The notes beneath the pieces are model-generated. The model made no database searches. It was not told the origin of the DNA and saw only the letters and a program-made list of their open reading frames with translations. The translations under genes were made by a program, and so were the position numbers. From Fusarium oxysporum f. sp. lycopersici 4287 (lineage: Eukaryota > Ascomycota > Sordariomycetes > Hypocreales > Nectriaceae), in NCBI RefSeq assembly GCF_000149955.1, contig NC_030986.1, forward strand, positions 2,758,084-2,822,083: a stretch of DNA of 64,000 bases. The letters are read 5' to 3'. Of this stretch, positions 1 through 11,138 are shown one piece after another; the stretch's first letter is position 1; the number at the start of each line of letters is the position of its first letter.

Positions 1-279
1 AAATGACACAATTGGCGACAATTTGCAAAAGCGCAGCCCATATTCATTTACTAATCCTGCCACGGGCATCTATCTCCGCCAACGTTGCATTATTTTACCT
101 TATCAGCAACTTGGCTCATCAACCTTGAACGACTTCGCTTTGCGCTCAACAGACACATCATTAACACCGTCGATTTCCGCATTCTCGACCAACAATCTCT
201 TGGTTAGGCTGTAGCAAAGTCCGTTCGAGATACAAAGCATCTCTTCTGCCCGTGGTCCTTCAGGGCTGTAGTTGAATGC

Positions 280-1368
280 ATGTCGCACAAAGAAGGGCAC
301 CTCAAGGATGAGGTAAGGTGCTAATTCTCAATTATTTGAGAGCTGGCTAACAATGGGAACTAGGGCTCGAGGGTCCAAGTCGTAGCTGCGGGAGCAATAG
401 CAGGTTTGGTTTCTAGGTAAGTTTCTTATCTCCAGCCCTCTTTGAACAATGGTAGTGAGTACTGATACTCTCCGATCTCTAGATTCGTTGTTGCTCCCCT
501 CGATGTCGTCAAGATCCGTCTCCAACTCCAGCCTCATTCTCTGTCCGATCCTGTAGCAGCTTTGCGCAACGCACCTGCTTATCGAGGGGCATTCGAGACC
601 CTGAAACACATCCTCAAGCATGAAGGTTTGACAGGCCTGTGGAAGGGCAATGTTCCTGCAGAGCTTATGTATGTATGCTATGGTGCCGTACAATTCACAA
701 CATACCGCTCGGCGACCCTTTTCCTCCGAACGGCATTTCCCACAAGGTTGCCCGATGCTGCCGAAAGTTTTATTGCTGGTGCTGCCTCTGGTGCTGCTGC
801 CACCACCATCACATATCCTCTCGATTTATTAAGAACACGATTCGCAGCTCAGGGTCGACACCGTGTTTACCAATCACTCCGCAGTGCCGTCTGGGATATA
901 AAACGCGATGAGGGTTGGCGAGGCTTTTTTAGAGGCATTGGGCCTGGACTTGGCCAAATCATACCCTTTATGGGCATCTTTTTCGTCACTTATGAGTCCC
1001 TTAGAACGTCTCTAGAGGGATTACACATGCCATGGGGCAGCGGAGACGCTACTGCTGGCATGTGTGCCAGCATTTTATCCAAAACAGCTGTATTCCCTCT
1101 CGATCTTGTGCGAAAGCGTATTCAGGTGCAGGGACCAGCGCGACGGCAATACGTCTACCAAAACATTCCCGAGTACACCACAGCACGGAGCGCACTTTTA
1201 TCGATATTACGCACAGAAGGTTTCCGTGGTTTGTACAAGGGCCTGACTATCAGTCTTCTCAAATCGGCCCCTGCGAGCGCTGTCACTCTCTGGACATATG
1301 AACAGAGCTTGAATTTGATGCTTGATTGGGATTCGGGCAGTAAGGAGACCATCCCCGATGAAATATAG
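280..1368 (+). CDS. TPC1: Mitochondrial thiamine pyrophosphate carrier
   Basis: Three exons (280-312, 364-416, 483-1368) give 323 aa. It is a mitochondrial carrier family (SLC25) protein of the inner membrane; TPC1 orthologues import thiamine pyrophosphate for matrix dehydrogenases. Three carrier repeats each show the PX[DE]XX[KR] signature: APLDVVKIR (spanning the second splice junction), YPLDLLRTR and FPLDLVRKR. The length and N-terminus ([12 protein letters not shown]...) fit fungal TPC1 closely. I chose the ATG at 280 because the ATG at 276 hits a stop after 11 codons. The introns are 51 and 66 nt. The assignment to TPC1 rather than another carrier rests on recalled similarity to Neurospora TPC1, including the motif [11 protein letters not shown]. 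Confidence 0.9.
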
Positions 1369-1477
1369 ACTATAACAAGACTTGATAGATTCGTCATGAC
1401 GCAGTATGTCGTCCAATTATCTAATCCTACATGCGCAGTTTTTATTCTACTATAGCCCCTTGACTCTTCCCTGAAAA

Positions 1478-2875
1478 CTACTTCGCAAGCGCAAGCGCAG
1501 CATTTTTTGCGTCTGCTCGCTCAATGCACTCTTCGATAACCTGCCAGAATTTGGCAGTGTCGACTCCCCGAGGAATTCTAACACCTTGTTGACCTGGCGG
1601 AAGCAGCTTGGCCAATGTGCGACCGGTCTGCTTGCCCTCCTTAGCCTCTTCGAATGTGCCCTCAGTTATGACTGTGACTTCGAAGCGTTCGTTATGCTCA
1701 GGGGGCTGGCTGTGCTTGGCGTCCCACTCGAAGAATGGAATCTCACTTTCGGTGCCGATAAGTACAGCAGCAACGGCAATAGGATCATGCAGAGGGGGAC
1801 CAGCGGTAATACCGAAGGTATCACTAAATTGTTAGTCGAGAGGGCGCATGCCATTTGTTTGTGTTGACTTACGCATATGTTTGAGCAAAGAAGTAGAGGA
1901 GCTCAACAAGCATGGTACGGAGGGTTGTCTTCCCCGGACCTGTTCGCTCAGCATCGGGGCCGTACAACAGCATCTCTCTCACCTCCGATGTCGCTAACAC
2001 CTGATGGCTGAGATCGAGGGGCACAATCGTAGTTTTGGCAGCGATCTCTTTGGTATGGAACACCGTAGCAGCAGCTTCTGGGTCAACGAGGATGTTGAAC
2101 TCAGCCCAAGGCGTGTAGTTTCCGATTCTGGGGCGACCATCAACTTCGCCGAGCGGTGCGTCTGAGAAATTGTCGCCAATAGAGCCTCCCATAAGACTGA
2201 CACCCTTTATGTGACTGACAAGCTCTGGATACGCACGGAGCAGGGCTCCAACGTTCGTCAGCGCACCCGTTGCAACAATCCACGCTGTACCAGGGGGTTG
2301 AGCACGCAGGGCCTCCGCCATCGCCTCAACAGCCGGGATGGTAGAGGGGGTTACAAGTGGCTCCGGAAGAAGGTCGGTGCCATCTAATCCAGAAACACCG
2401 TGGATATCCGTTGGTGCATGAAGGGCAGGACGTTCAAGAGCTTTACCCAGGCCGATATACAGAGGAATATCATGCATACCAATGGCGGTGAGGATGGAGG
2501 CAGCATTATGCGTAGTGTTTCTGAACAAATGTTAACAAACTGTTCTCGATGACATTGTCGTAAAGTCAAGATTGTTTTAAATAACATACTCAAGAGATGC
2601 ATTGCCAAAGACCGTTGAGACACCGAGCAATCTGATCTGGGGATGATAAGCAGCCAGAAGAATGGCGAAAGCGTCCTATCAAGGAATTTAGTACTGCTGA
2701 GCGCTATTACGAGACGCGAAGAGGAAAGAAAACAACCAAATCATAAACATCACTCGAGTCCCGTAACAGAACTAAGAAGTTGTATGAGATCAAGGCTATC
2801 AGCACCGTTTTTGTTTATACGTACATCGTGACCTGGATCACAGTCCAGCCAAACAGGAACCTGAGCTTCAGACAT
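1478..2875 (-). CDS. Inosine-uridine preferring nucleoside hydrolase family protein
   Basis: Four exons on the minus strand (2825-2875, 2590-2675, 1873-2520, 1478-1823) encode 376 aa. The N-terminus reads [14 protein letters not shown] once the first 149-nt intron is removed. This is the Ca2+-binding DxDxGxDD signature of nucleoside hydrolases, which split the N-glycosidic bond of nucleosides in purine/pyrimidine salvage. Downstream GNASLENTTHNA and [12 protein letters not shown] are also typical: the Asn before DPEA is a ribose/Ca2+ contact in the family, and THDPIA-like LHDPIAV near residue 270 holds the conserved Asp. The other introns are 69 and 49 nt. Substrate preference (uridine, inosine or nicotinamide riboside) cannot be read from sequence. 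Both this gene and the RED gene upstream lie on the minus strand; the 533 nt between them hold the promoter. Confidence 0.88.
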
Positions 2876-3408
2876 AATGGAACAGAAAGACAAAAGGCAC
2901 GGTGTAAAGAAAAGACCAGGTTTCAGCCTCAATGCAAGGAAGGATAAAGTGACAGAATAGGGCGGGATGGGGATAATGTTCACTTGACCAACTGCGGGAA
3001 ATACGATACTGTAGGTGAGTTGTTGAAGTTTTGACGTTTTCACAAACCGAGAGACTCTTTTACCAAGGTGGACGCTGAAACAGTTTGGCTTACCTACGGT
3101 ACATTGTAGTGGGGTGTTTCCCCCTCACTTTGCTGGTTTAGATCGTTACCGAGCAAACCTGACCCAACTAACAACTTGGCGCGAGCTAACAATGTCAAGC
3201 AGCTTCCTCTTAAAGCAGGTGGTTATGACCCAGGAGGCAATTGATAGATCTTTTGCTTCCACGGTAAGTGTGACCTGAAAGGTTGAATAAGCATTATGTT
3301 AAGGTATACAGTCCTAACTACAGCACCTGGGGTATCAAGCCTCGGCTTTGTGCCGAATTAAGATATGTTTCATGATAGGTATACTAACGGAGAACCTCAT
3401 GCCGTCCA
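2876..3408. other. Intergenic, promoter of the nucleoside hydrolase gene
   Basis: This is the upstream region of the nucleoside hydrolase gene and the 3' flank of the RED gene. I see no coding frame or repeat in it. Confidence 0.6.
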
Positions 3409-3706
3409 TCATGACTTCTTGCGCGCTTCCATAACCCGCAATACATCCGCAGCATTATTAGCATCACCCTTTCTCTTCTTTGGGCCTCGCTTTCGTTTTG
3501 ATTGCCCTCCTTTTGATTGCCCCTCGCCATCGTCATCCTTGTCTCCCCAGGTTGAAAGCTTGACCTTACTGTCGTCAAAATCTTCTTCGTCGGCAAACCG
3601 ACTAGTACCGAAGCCCATATCGAGATCTTCATCATCGCGATCCGCCATCTGTAGAAGCCTCCTTCTTTTTTCCTCCATCGCTTCCTTCTTCATTTCATCA
3701 GCTTGA

Positions 3707-3741
<35 letters not shown>

Positions 3742-5111
3742 ATCTTCTTCAGCATGATCCCTGGCCTTCTTGATAGGGTTAAGAGCCGCTGCTCGCTTGA
3801 TCGCTGCCATGATGGCTGGATCTGACATAGAAGGCGCTTTGCTCTGCTCCTCTGACACTAGACCCGTCTTCGCTCCCTGGAAGTAATTTCGAGGCGCTTG
3901 TGGTTTCGGTGGCGGTTGCATCGATGGGTCAGCAATATTCCCTTCATCCATTTTCTCTTGTTCCATCTTCTTCGAATCTTCATTCGCACCAGAGTCTGAA
4001 CCTGAATCGTCTATCCCAGCCAGTGGATCGTAATCATCACCCACGCCGTCAAAGATGTCGATATCTTCGTCCTCCTCGGGCTCCTCCTTTTTCCTATATT
4101 GTTCTGGAACCTCCATGCCAAGCGGCTTTGAATTCTTGTCTGGCATGAGAAGCCCGATCCGATCGCCTTCATCAATTTCCTTAGCGCCAGGCTGAACTTT
4201 CCGAACCTTCCTCTTTTCATGTCCATCTTCATCCACAACGATTAAAACCTCTCGTCCTTTGCTGTCTCTCTCTATTCGCGATCCTGCCTTCTGTTTGACA
4301 CCAACCTTCTTGAAACGGTCGCCAAGCACATTCCCTTGCTGTGCTTTGGCAGCTTCTCTTGCCGCCTTTAATTCTGCAAGAATTTGATCGCGTGTCCGTT
4401 TTTTTCCAGGTGCCAGTGACACTGTAGATAGTTGGCCTTTTTTTTTTGTCTCGGTCTTTTCTTTGGGCACTACCTGGACTTCCTGTTCTGCCAGCTGTTC
4501 AAATTCATCATCGACGTCAATCTCGGCGGCGGGCTCATCTGTGGGTTGTTGCTCGGCTCCGTCTTTCTTTTCTCCATATATATCTTCTCCACGCCGGATT
4601 CGTTGGAGGAGCTTAAAGTCAAGTCCTTTAACTAGATGCGTGCTACTTAAATCGCCTCCTGCAATCTCGAATCGACGGTTCTCAAATGTCTCCTGGTCGA
4701 TCTCCTCGTTCTTGAGCTGTTCTTCGAGGTCTTTGAGTTGTTGTTCCCGATCATCCTTTATTTTCTCGTCACGTTCTTTCGATCGGTCGATGTAGCCCGA
4801 GGCGAGTTTGACGCCTTTTGGATCGTAAGATTTGAACTTCTTTTGAGGTCGAACCGCGTTGTTTCGCTCAGCCAGTTGTCGTGCAAAGTCCGCTTGAGCA
4901 CCCCCTAGAGCGCGTCTGTATTGGTTTATTAGAGATTTCGTCCTTAGTAGTGCAGAAGTGCTTACGGTGTCATTGGGATGCTCGATCGTTGCCTCGAACC
5001 GAGCGCATTTCCGGTGCCTGTGGATGATGAGCCTGCAGGTGCACCATTTTGACTATCGGAGTTCTTCTTTGCATTCGCAGCCAACAGTTTGCGGAACTGT
5101 TCGTTATTCAT
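3409..5111 (-). CDS. RED/IK-like spliceosomal protein
   Basis: Two exons (4966-5111 and 3409-4915, 50-nt intron) give 550 aa. The N-terminal half starts MNNEQFRKLLAANAKK and has the RED_N hallmarks NALGSRQRSSIPMTP, then KSYDPKGVKLASGYIDRSKERDEK and DLSSTHLVKGLDFKLLQRIR (quoted in parts, near residues 50-170). RED/IK is a component of the activated spliceosome in animals and fungi. The middle and C-terminus are acidic and lysine-rich, with a run of about 12 Asp (DNA 3709-3744) and a basic tail KRKRGPKKRK that looks like a nuclear signal. The frame is open throughout exon 2, which I checked codon by codon from 4471 to 4915. It is divergent from REV1 with 422 nt between start codons. Confidence 0.88.
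3709..3744. repeat. (GTCGTCATC)x4 coding microsatellite
   Basis: Four perfect 9-bp units, all GTC or ATC on the plus strand, encode 12 consecutive Asp residues in the RED/IK protein. Length variation here would change protein length without a frameshift. Confidence 0.95.
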
Positions 5112-5533
5112 CGCAGCGGCAATCACCCACAGAAGGACATAGTCCGTAGATGAAAACTTAAATGGTATTGATCCGAGGATTCAGATGGAACTCCAGGACC
5201 TTGCTCGAGGTGGCTAGTGCATGTGGCTGTGCGCGCCTTATCACGGGTTATCGTGTTTATTCGCGTTTCGGCGCTCCACTTTACGCGCTCTTGACATCAT
5301 TCAGGCTTCTTGATATTTGTGACAACCTCATCGCCACAACGCCAGTATTTGAAGCATTAGCGTTTCCAACAGTTGTGGTGAACCCTGCACTGCATGATGC
5401 TGTCCTCCCTTATCAAATTTCCGTCCGAGGCTGAATTGTGATGATCGAACTCTGTTAACTGGCGCATCACAACCGCCACTACCATTGTCGTTAAGATTAT
5501 CACATCGACGAGTTGATCGGGAAAACAGCCAGA
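5112..5533. other. Divergent promoter RED / REV1
   Basis: A 422-bp region between divergent start codons. No coding frame is supported. A few CGCG-containing words (around 5255-5290) do not match the GTCGCGT element seen at the thymidylate synthase and CDC6 genes. Confidence 0.6.
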
Positions 5534-8500
5534 ATGGGGAGTGTTCTCGAGAAAAACTCCTCGCAAGTGAGAAAGCGTATCGAAACGCACAAATTTGAAG
5601 ACGAAGGAGGGGAGGAATACGAGGGTAGTGAATTCAATGGGTTCAACGACTATTTCAGGCGCAAGAAGATCAAGCTTCAAAACCTCGATGCTGAAATACG
5701 AGCCAACTCAGATAAACCTCAAATATTCAAAGGGATTGTTGCTCATGTTACTGGATATACCCAACCACCATTACATGTGTAGGCTTATTTTTTGTTCCTG
5801 GATAGGATTCTCTTGCTGACAAAACTTAGTCTTCATCGTGAGATTGTGCAGCATGGTGGTGGGTTTCTTCAATACCTAGATTCAAAAACAATGGCGACTC
5901 ACATCGTTGCCTCGACGCTCCCCCCTAAGAAATCTGTCGACTTCAGCCGGTACCGGATCGTTAAACCGGCATGGATCATAGATTCTATCAAGGCCGGGCA
6001 AATTCTCCCGTGGTCTAACTATCGGGTTCTGGACGAAGGACCAAGGCAAAAAGTTCTCAAGTTCGACGGTGGTAGCGGTCTGTCGCCGTCAACCCCTCGT
6101 TCGAAACAAGGCTACCGTGAACAAACAGAGAACAGTTTCTACGCGAACCAGTTTAAGGCATCTTCTTTGCCTAGCCAGTCTCTAAGTCAAGTTGTTGAGA
6201 AGGCTCGGACCCCTCTTCGTCCTACAAATGGTGCAGACACGACACCTCTAATGGCAGATGTCAATAGTCTCTGCTTTAAGAAGCCAGCAACTCCCCCAGG
6301 TGTCTCTCCAAAGGATCAACTAGTTGTGGCTTCACTGGATTTAGAGGCAACTGATGGCGAAATGCTTGGACCTGAAACAGGAATTCTTCCTGTGCCTGTA
6401 GCACAATTCACACACCCAGACACTTCCAAGCCAATGACATCCGAGGAGCATAATGCAATGCTATTGTCCGATCCCAGGCTAAGGAAGTCCTCAACGGCCA
6501 ACCCGGATTTCCTTAGACAGTTTTATTCTGAAAGTCGACTACATCATCTCTCAACATGGAAAGCCGAGCTGAAATCGAAGATGCAACGGCTTGCTGCAGA
6601 AAAGGGTCAATCTTGTCAAAAAGCCAAGAAGCGACTTGGCGCGAGACGATACGTCATGCATGTTGACTTTGACAGCTTCTTCTGTGCGGTTTCATTGAAG
6701 AAAAATCCCGAGTATATCGATAAGCCAGCTGTTGTCGCGCACAGCACAGGGTCAGGGTCGGAAATTGCAAGCTGCAACTATCCTGCACGAGAATTTGGCG
6801 TCAAGAATGGGATGTGGATGAAATCGGCACTTGAAATGTGTCCCGAACTGAAGGTACTGCCCTATGATTTTCCTGCATACGAAGAAGCGAGCCGTCTATT
6901 TTACGAATCAATCCTAGACATTGGCGGCCTGGTGCAGAGTGTGAGTATTGATGAGGCTCTAGTCGACATAACGCCAATCGTTTTGACAAATTCCAACTCG
7001 GAGGGCACGGGCTCTGATGCCGAAAACACGGCTCGGGAGCATGACATGGCAGACAAGCTTGCAAAGGATCTTCGCGACAAGGTCAAATCTCTGACAGGTT
7101 GCCATGTTTCGGTCGGCATTGGAGCAAACATTTTACAAGCCAAAGTGGCGCTTCGGAAAGCGAAACCTGCAGGTCAATATCAACTGAAATCTGAAAATGT
7201 CTTGCATATAATGGGGGATCTCAAAGTTGATCAGCTTCCTGGAGTTGCCCGGAGTATCGGTGGGAAGCTTGAGGACATTGGTGTTACTCACGTTAAAGAC
7301 CTGCGAGAAGTTTCGAAAGAGCGTCTCACGTCAATTCTTGGACCTAAAACAGGCGAGAAACTCCGGGAATATGCTCGTGGTATTGATCGCTCAGAAGTTG
7401 GAGAGCAACCACCTCGAAAATCCGTCTCGGCGGAAGTTAACTGGGGCATCCGATTCATCAGCCAGCCGGAAGCAGAAGAATTCGTCTGTAATTTGTGCAA
7501 GGAACTTGAGAAAAGACTCTCGAATGAAAATGTCAAAGGACGTCAGTTAACGATGAAGATCATGAGAAGAGCGATAGACGCTCCTCTGGACCCCCCAAAA
7601 TCATTAGGACACGGCAAATGCGACACGTTCAACAAGAGCATTACCTTCGGGGTGGCCACCAATGATGGGCAAGCAATCGGCAAGGAGGCCGTCAATATAC
7701 TACGGTCTTATAAATTCAGCCCTGGTGATTTGCGTGGGCTGGGAGTACAAATGACGAAGCTGGAACCTGTCAAAATCAACTTTGCGGCCCCTGATGGTAG
7801 CCAGAAAAAGTTGGCTTTCGGGACTTTTACAAAACCGTCACCAGCCAGGGAAGCTTCCTCAACGGAGCAAATTGACGAAATCGAGAGCCCTGGAAAACAG
7901 AGGCAGACACCGAGCCGTGAAATTTGTCAGGATCCTATCGCTGATGATCCATTGACACCTCGAAAGCAAAAGATCCATCCTGCTATGGCATTGACCAAGG
8001 CCAGCGACGATGACGTGAAAGCAAAGACGCATCTCAATATTTCTGGAACCCAGTTCATCATTCCTAGTAACGCGGACGCCACCATCCTTGCAGAGCTTCC
8101 CAACACCATTCGCCGTAAACTGATGGCTCAGGGGTCACGAATGTCAGATATCCACGTCGAGTCTCCTATAACCGAATCAAGATCCCAGAGCCCCATGCCA
8201 TCTGACGCATGCCCAACTCAAGTTGATCCGGAGGTCTTCAATGCGTTACCGGATGAGATGAAGACCGAGATCCTGGCCACTTATGGACGAAAAACCAGGC
8301 AAACGACACCTCTCAAGTCCCCACATAAGGATAGTGCAATGGAATCGAGGAAACCCCCTACTCCATCGAAACGCGGTCGACCACGGGGGTTGTTTGGCAA
8401 AGCTCAGCGGCAACGGGATGCCCAAGCTGGTCTTTTACAAACCAACTTCCGTTCGCTGAATCAAGTTGGCGACGCCTTCGAGGATGAAGATATTGAAGAG

Positions 8501-9004
8501 CTGGATCCAGAATTTCTCGCCGAGCTACCTGAAGAAATGCGAAAAGAGGTCATTGAGCAACATAGAAAGCGTCAGAGAGCCAGAGAGACAAGCCTGGAGA
8601 CACCTTTGCGTAGGAACAGCACGCCCAATCCTGAAGGGTTATTGCCAGGTGGCCAGTGTAGAATCCAATTTCCTGTAGTGCCACGCAAGATCTCATTTTC
8701 TACCTCAGGAGTTACCTCAACGCGGGAGATTAAAGATATGATAGATGCTTGGCATTCAGAAACAAGAAGGTTGGGCCCGCACCGCCGGGACTTAGCGGTT
8801 CTGGAAGATTTTCTAGTGAAGGTCATCCAGGAAGAACGCGATTTGGAAAAAGCAACCAAGTTGGTCAAGTGGTTGGATGTGATAGTTGAGCAGGATGGTA
8901 GAAAAGGGCGAGGACAGGAGGTTTGGCGACGATCGGTGGAAGCTATCAAAGTGATTGTGCAAGATGCTGTAAAGCAACTAGGCATGGCTCCATTGAAACT
9001 CTGA
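5534..9004 (+). CDS. REV1: DNA repair protein REV1 (Y-family deoxycytidyl transferase)
   Basis: Exons 5534-5778 and 5830-9004 (51-nt intron) encode 1139 aa. REV1 inserts dCMP opposite abasic sites and scaffolds polymerase zeta in translesion synthesis. A BRCT domain lies at about residues 60-150 (IFKGIVAHVTGYTQPP, THIVASTLPPKK, KPAWIIDSI). The Y-family polymerase core starts near residue 355: MHVDFDSFFCAVSL carries metal ligands D361 and D363, and VSIDEALVDI carries D456 and E457. The helix-hairpin-helix region has VDQLPGVARSIGGKLEDIG. Three ubiquitin-binding-motif-like segments with central LP pairs follow at residues 838-839, 888-889 and 981-982, then a C-terminal domain (about 1030-1135) that in REV1 binds REV7 and other polymerases. 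The intron interrupts the BRCT codons and joins GT to T to make Val82. Confidence 0.95.
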
Positions 9005-9293
9005 AAACGTTGGTTGCACACAGGAAACTCTGACACCATAGATTATAATTATATACCCCCTTTTCATTTAAAAGTCAAAATGCCCATCTAGCAACGCGTA
9101 AAGTGAAGCCAAAGGCGTTAAAGCAGGATAACAAAATAAGGTGTTTGTTTTCAACACAACACAATATAAGGCGTCATACACTACGCCAAAAAAAAACACA
9201 ATAACCTTAATGTTAAGTCTCAGCAGATACCCCCTTTTCATGATTTTCCATATTTTGCTCCTGGATTCTACTCAGTGTCAACATGTTTATATG

Positions 9294-9872
9294 TCAGACC
9301 GATAAGAGAGACATGCCAGATATAATAGTCAACACAAACAAACCCCTAGGTATTTGGTGGATGGCAACTCCATCGGGCGCATCCCCTCCCTTTGCAAGTT
9401 CGTACACGCTCAACCTCAACGGCCCGCCACAAATCTGAGACGAATTGCCTTCACACGAGTTCTCACAGTCTCCGTCGCCGAGCCGGACTGAAAGACTCGA
9501 CAAATACGGCGCACACCAGCATTCCCTGTCCGTGAAATCAATTAGAAAGTTTCCGGAGAGCAGAACACTCAAGACATACCTTGACCATTCGAGCCCAGCG
9601 TACTGATATTGTGTACCATTCGAGGCACAGAACTCGAGACAAATGGGCACTGTCATCTTGCCTGCCATTACAAGGTGGGAGCCGCCGGTTAGAGCCCGCT
9701 CCTGCGCCGAATCCTGTATCTGCATGGTTTCATTGTAGCAGCCATGGTATTTGTACTGTCCAGACTCTCTATATATGCCCGGGACTGTTCCATTAGACAC
9801 AAGCATTTCTTGTGACTTGCAGAACGTGACAGTCGTCAGCAGTATTGCAGCTGTTCTGGAGACCTTGACCAT
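9294..9872 (-). CDS. Small WSC-domain surface protein
   Basis: Exons 9580-9872 and 9294-9525 (54-nt intron) encode 174 aa. I chose the ATG at 9872; it starts a signal peptide (MVKVSRTAAILLTTVTFCKS). One WSC domain follows: YKYHGCYNE, PICLEFCASNGTQYQYAGLEWSRECWCAP (read in two parts across the splice) and CENSCEGNSSQICGGP. The canonical ECWC only appears after splicing, which confirms the intron. WSC domains bind carbohydrate and occur in cell-wall sensors and enzymes. Here there is no long Ser/Thr stalk or cytosolic tail; the protein ends in a hydrophobic segment GLFVLTIISGMSLLSV, compatible with a GPI signal or simple membrane anchor. Its partner is unknown. Confidence 0.82.
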   Translation of the reverse strand: MVKVSRTAAILLTTVTFCKSQEMLVSNGTVPGIYRESGQYKYHGCYNETMQIQDSAQERALTGGSHLVMAGKMTVPICLEFCASNGTQYQYAGLEWSRYVLSVLLSGNFLIDFTDRECWCAPYLSSLSVRLGDGDCENSCEGNSSQICGGPLRLSVYELAKGGDAPDGVAIHQIPRGLFVLTIISGMSLLSV

Positions 9873-11138
9873 ATCTGACAATCAAGTTGTGCTTCATGAA
9901 TCTCGGGTCCAGGTTGAGCTAAGACAGCAAGGAAGGGAAAGTGACACGGTAAAACAGAATTCAAAGAATTCAAGGAGAAACCCAAAGCCTCTTCATTTGA
10001 AAACCACTTTCCCATTTATGAGGAACGGTGGGGGCGTCTTTGCGTGGTAATGCAACTACTGGAATGCACAGAGAAATTGACGGATTCCCCAACTCAGCGA
10101 TAAGCACGGTCTAGCCCGGAGAGTACCGGCTTCATTCAAGTTATGCAAGTCTCTTACAGATGGCTAGTCGAGCAATCTCGGTGGCCATTAGCTAACACCA
10201 TGGTTGCGTTCAGAGATGGTGGTAGGACCTTGTATACCTACGAGATAGGTATCTCCATCTATAATTGCCAAACCCGTATTGTGAGAGACTTTCGGTTACG
10301 GAGCCGAGTAAGATATGAAGCACCTAAGACTGCATAGTTCTTGGGGCTACAGTGACCTTAATGAAGACAATTGGTAATGCGCTGCCTTAGGACTCCTGTT
10401 CCTTGGGTTAGCTCTGCCAGCAAAGAAGACACTCTGAGAGTGAAAGTATGAGACTTCAAAATAAAATTGTTTACTGTGCCATTTTAGAGCTTCCAGTTGT
10501 CTGATCCAGCATAAATGCTGAGTTACTGATACGGATATCTCTTAATTGTTTTCGGGACGCCCTCTTCATGTGGAAAAGGAGATGAGCTCCGCGCATTGTA
10601 TTTTCATGGATAGGCTACGCAAATATTGAGAAGCAGTCTGACGATAAAACTATTCGACTTAAAAGGAAGTCTATATATCGGATAGGATAAAAAATTTGTT
10701 AGGCTTTAACTTACCTACCTATTTAGCAGCATCGACATATTGGAGCTTTATGGGGGTGTCTTTAAGCAGCCTCCAGATTTCATTTAGCTTATCAATGTTA
10801 GACTGCTTGGTCCATATAGAGAGCCCCGCCATAAGTGTTAACAAACGCACAAAAGACCTCTATACTCTATCGGAGGTTTCATCAGAATGCGGGGAAAACA
10901 CATTGAATCTGGGGTAGTTTTCGTTCATCGGAATCGGTATGTGGAGGAAATGCCGAACCGAAGCCTGGACCCTCATTTATACCTTCAAGATTCTGCAAAT
11001 CATCTCGGTGCATCTTCTGCCGACAACTAGTTCGATATGGAATGGCCATTGCTTCCCATGCATTACAAAAGGATACGGTGAGAACGAGCACTTGAGGAGG
11101 AAGAGAAATGATGAACCAGCCACTTGTACTTCACCATC
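9873..11138. other. Divergent intergenic region WSC / GH78
   Basis: 1.27 kb between divergent genes. No coding frame is convincing. The part around 10480-10900 is AT-richer than its surroundings. I see no repeat family or RNA gene. Confidence 0.5.

Noticed and set aside
1..279. Short frames on both strands at the window start
   Set aside because: They overlap the TPC1 leader, lack domain content, and are too short to judge.
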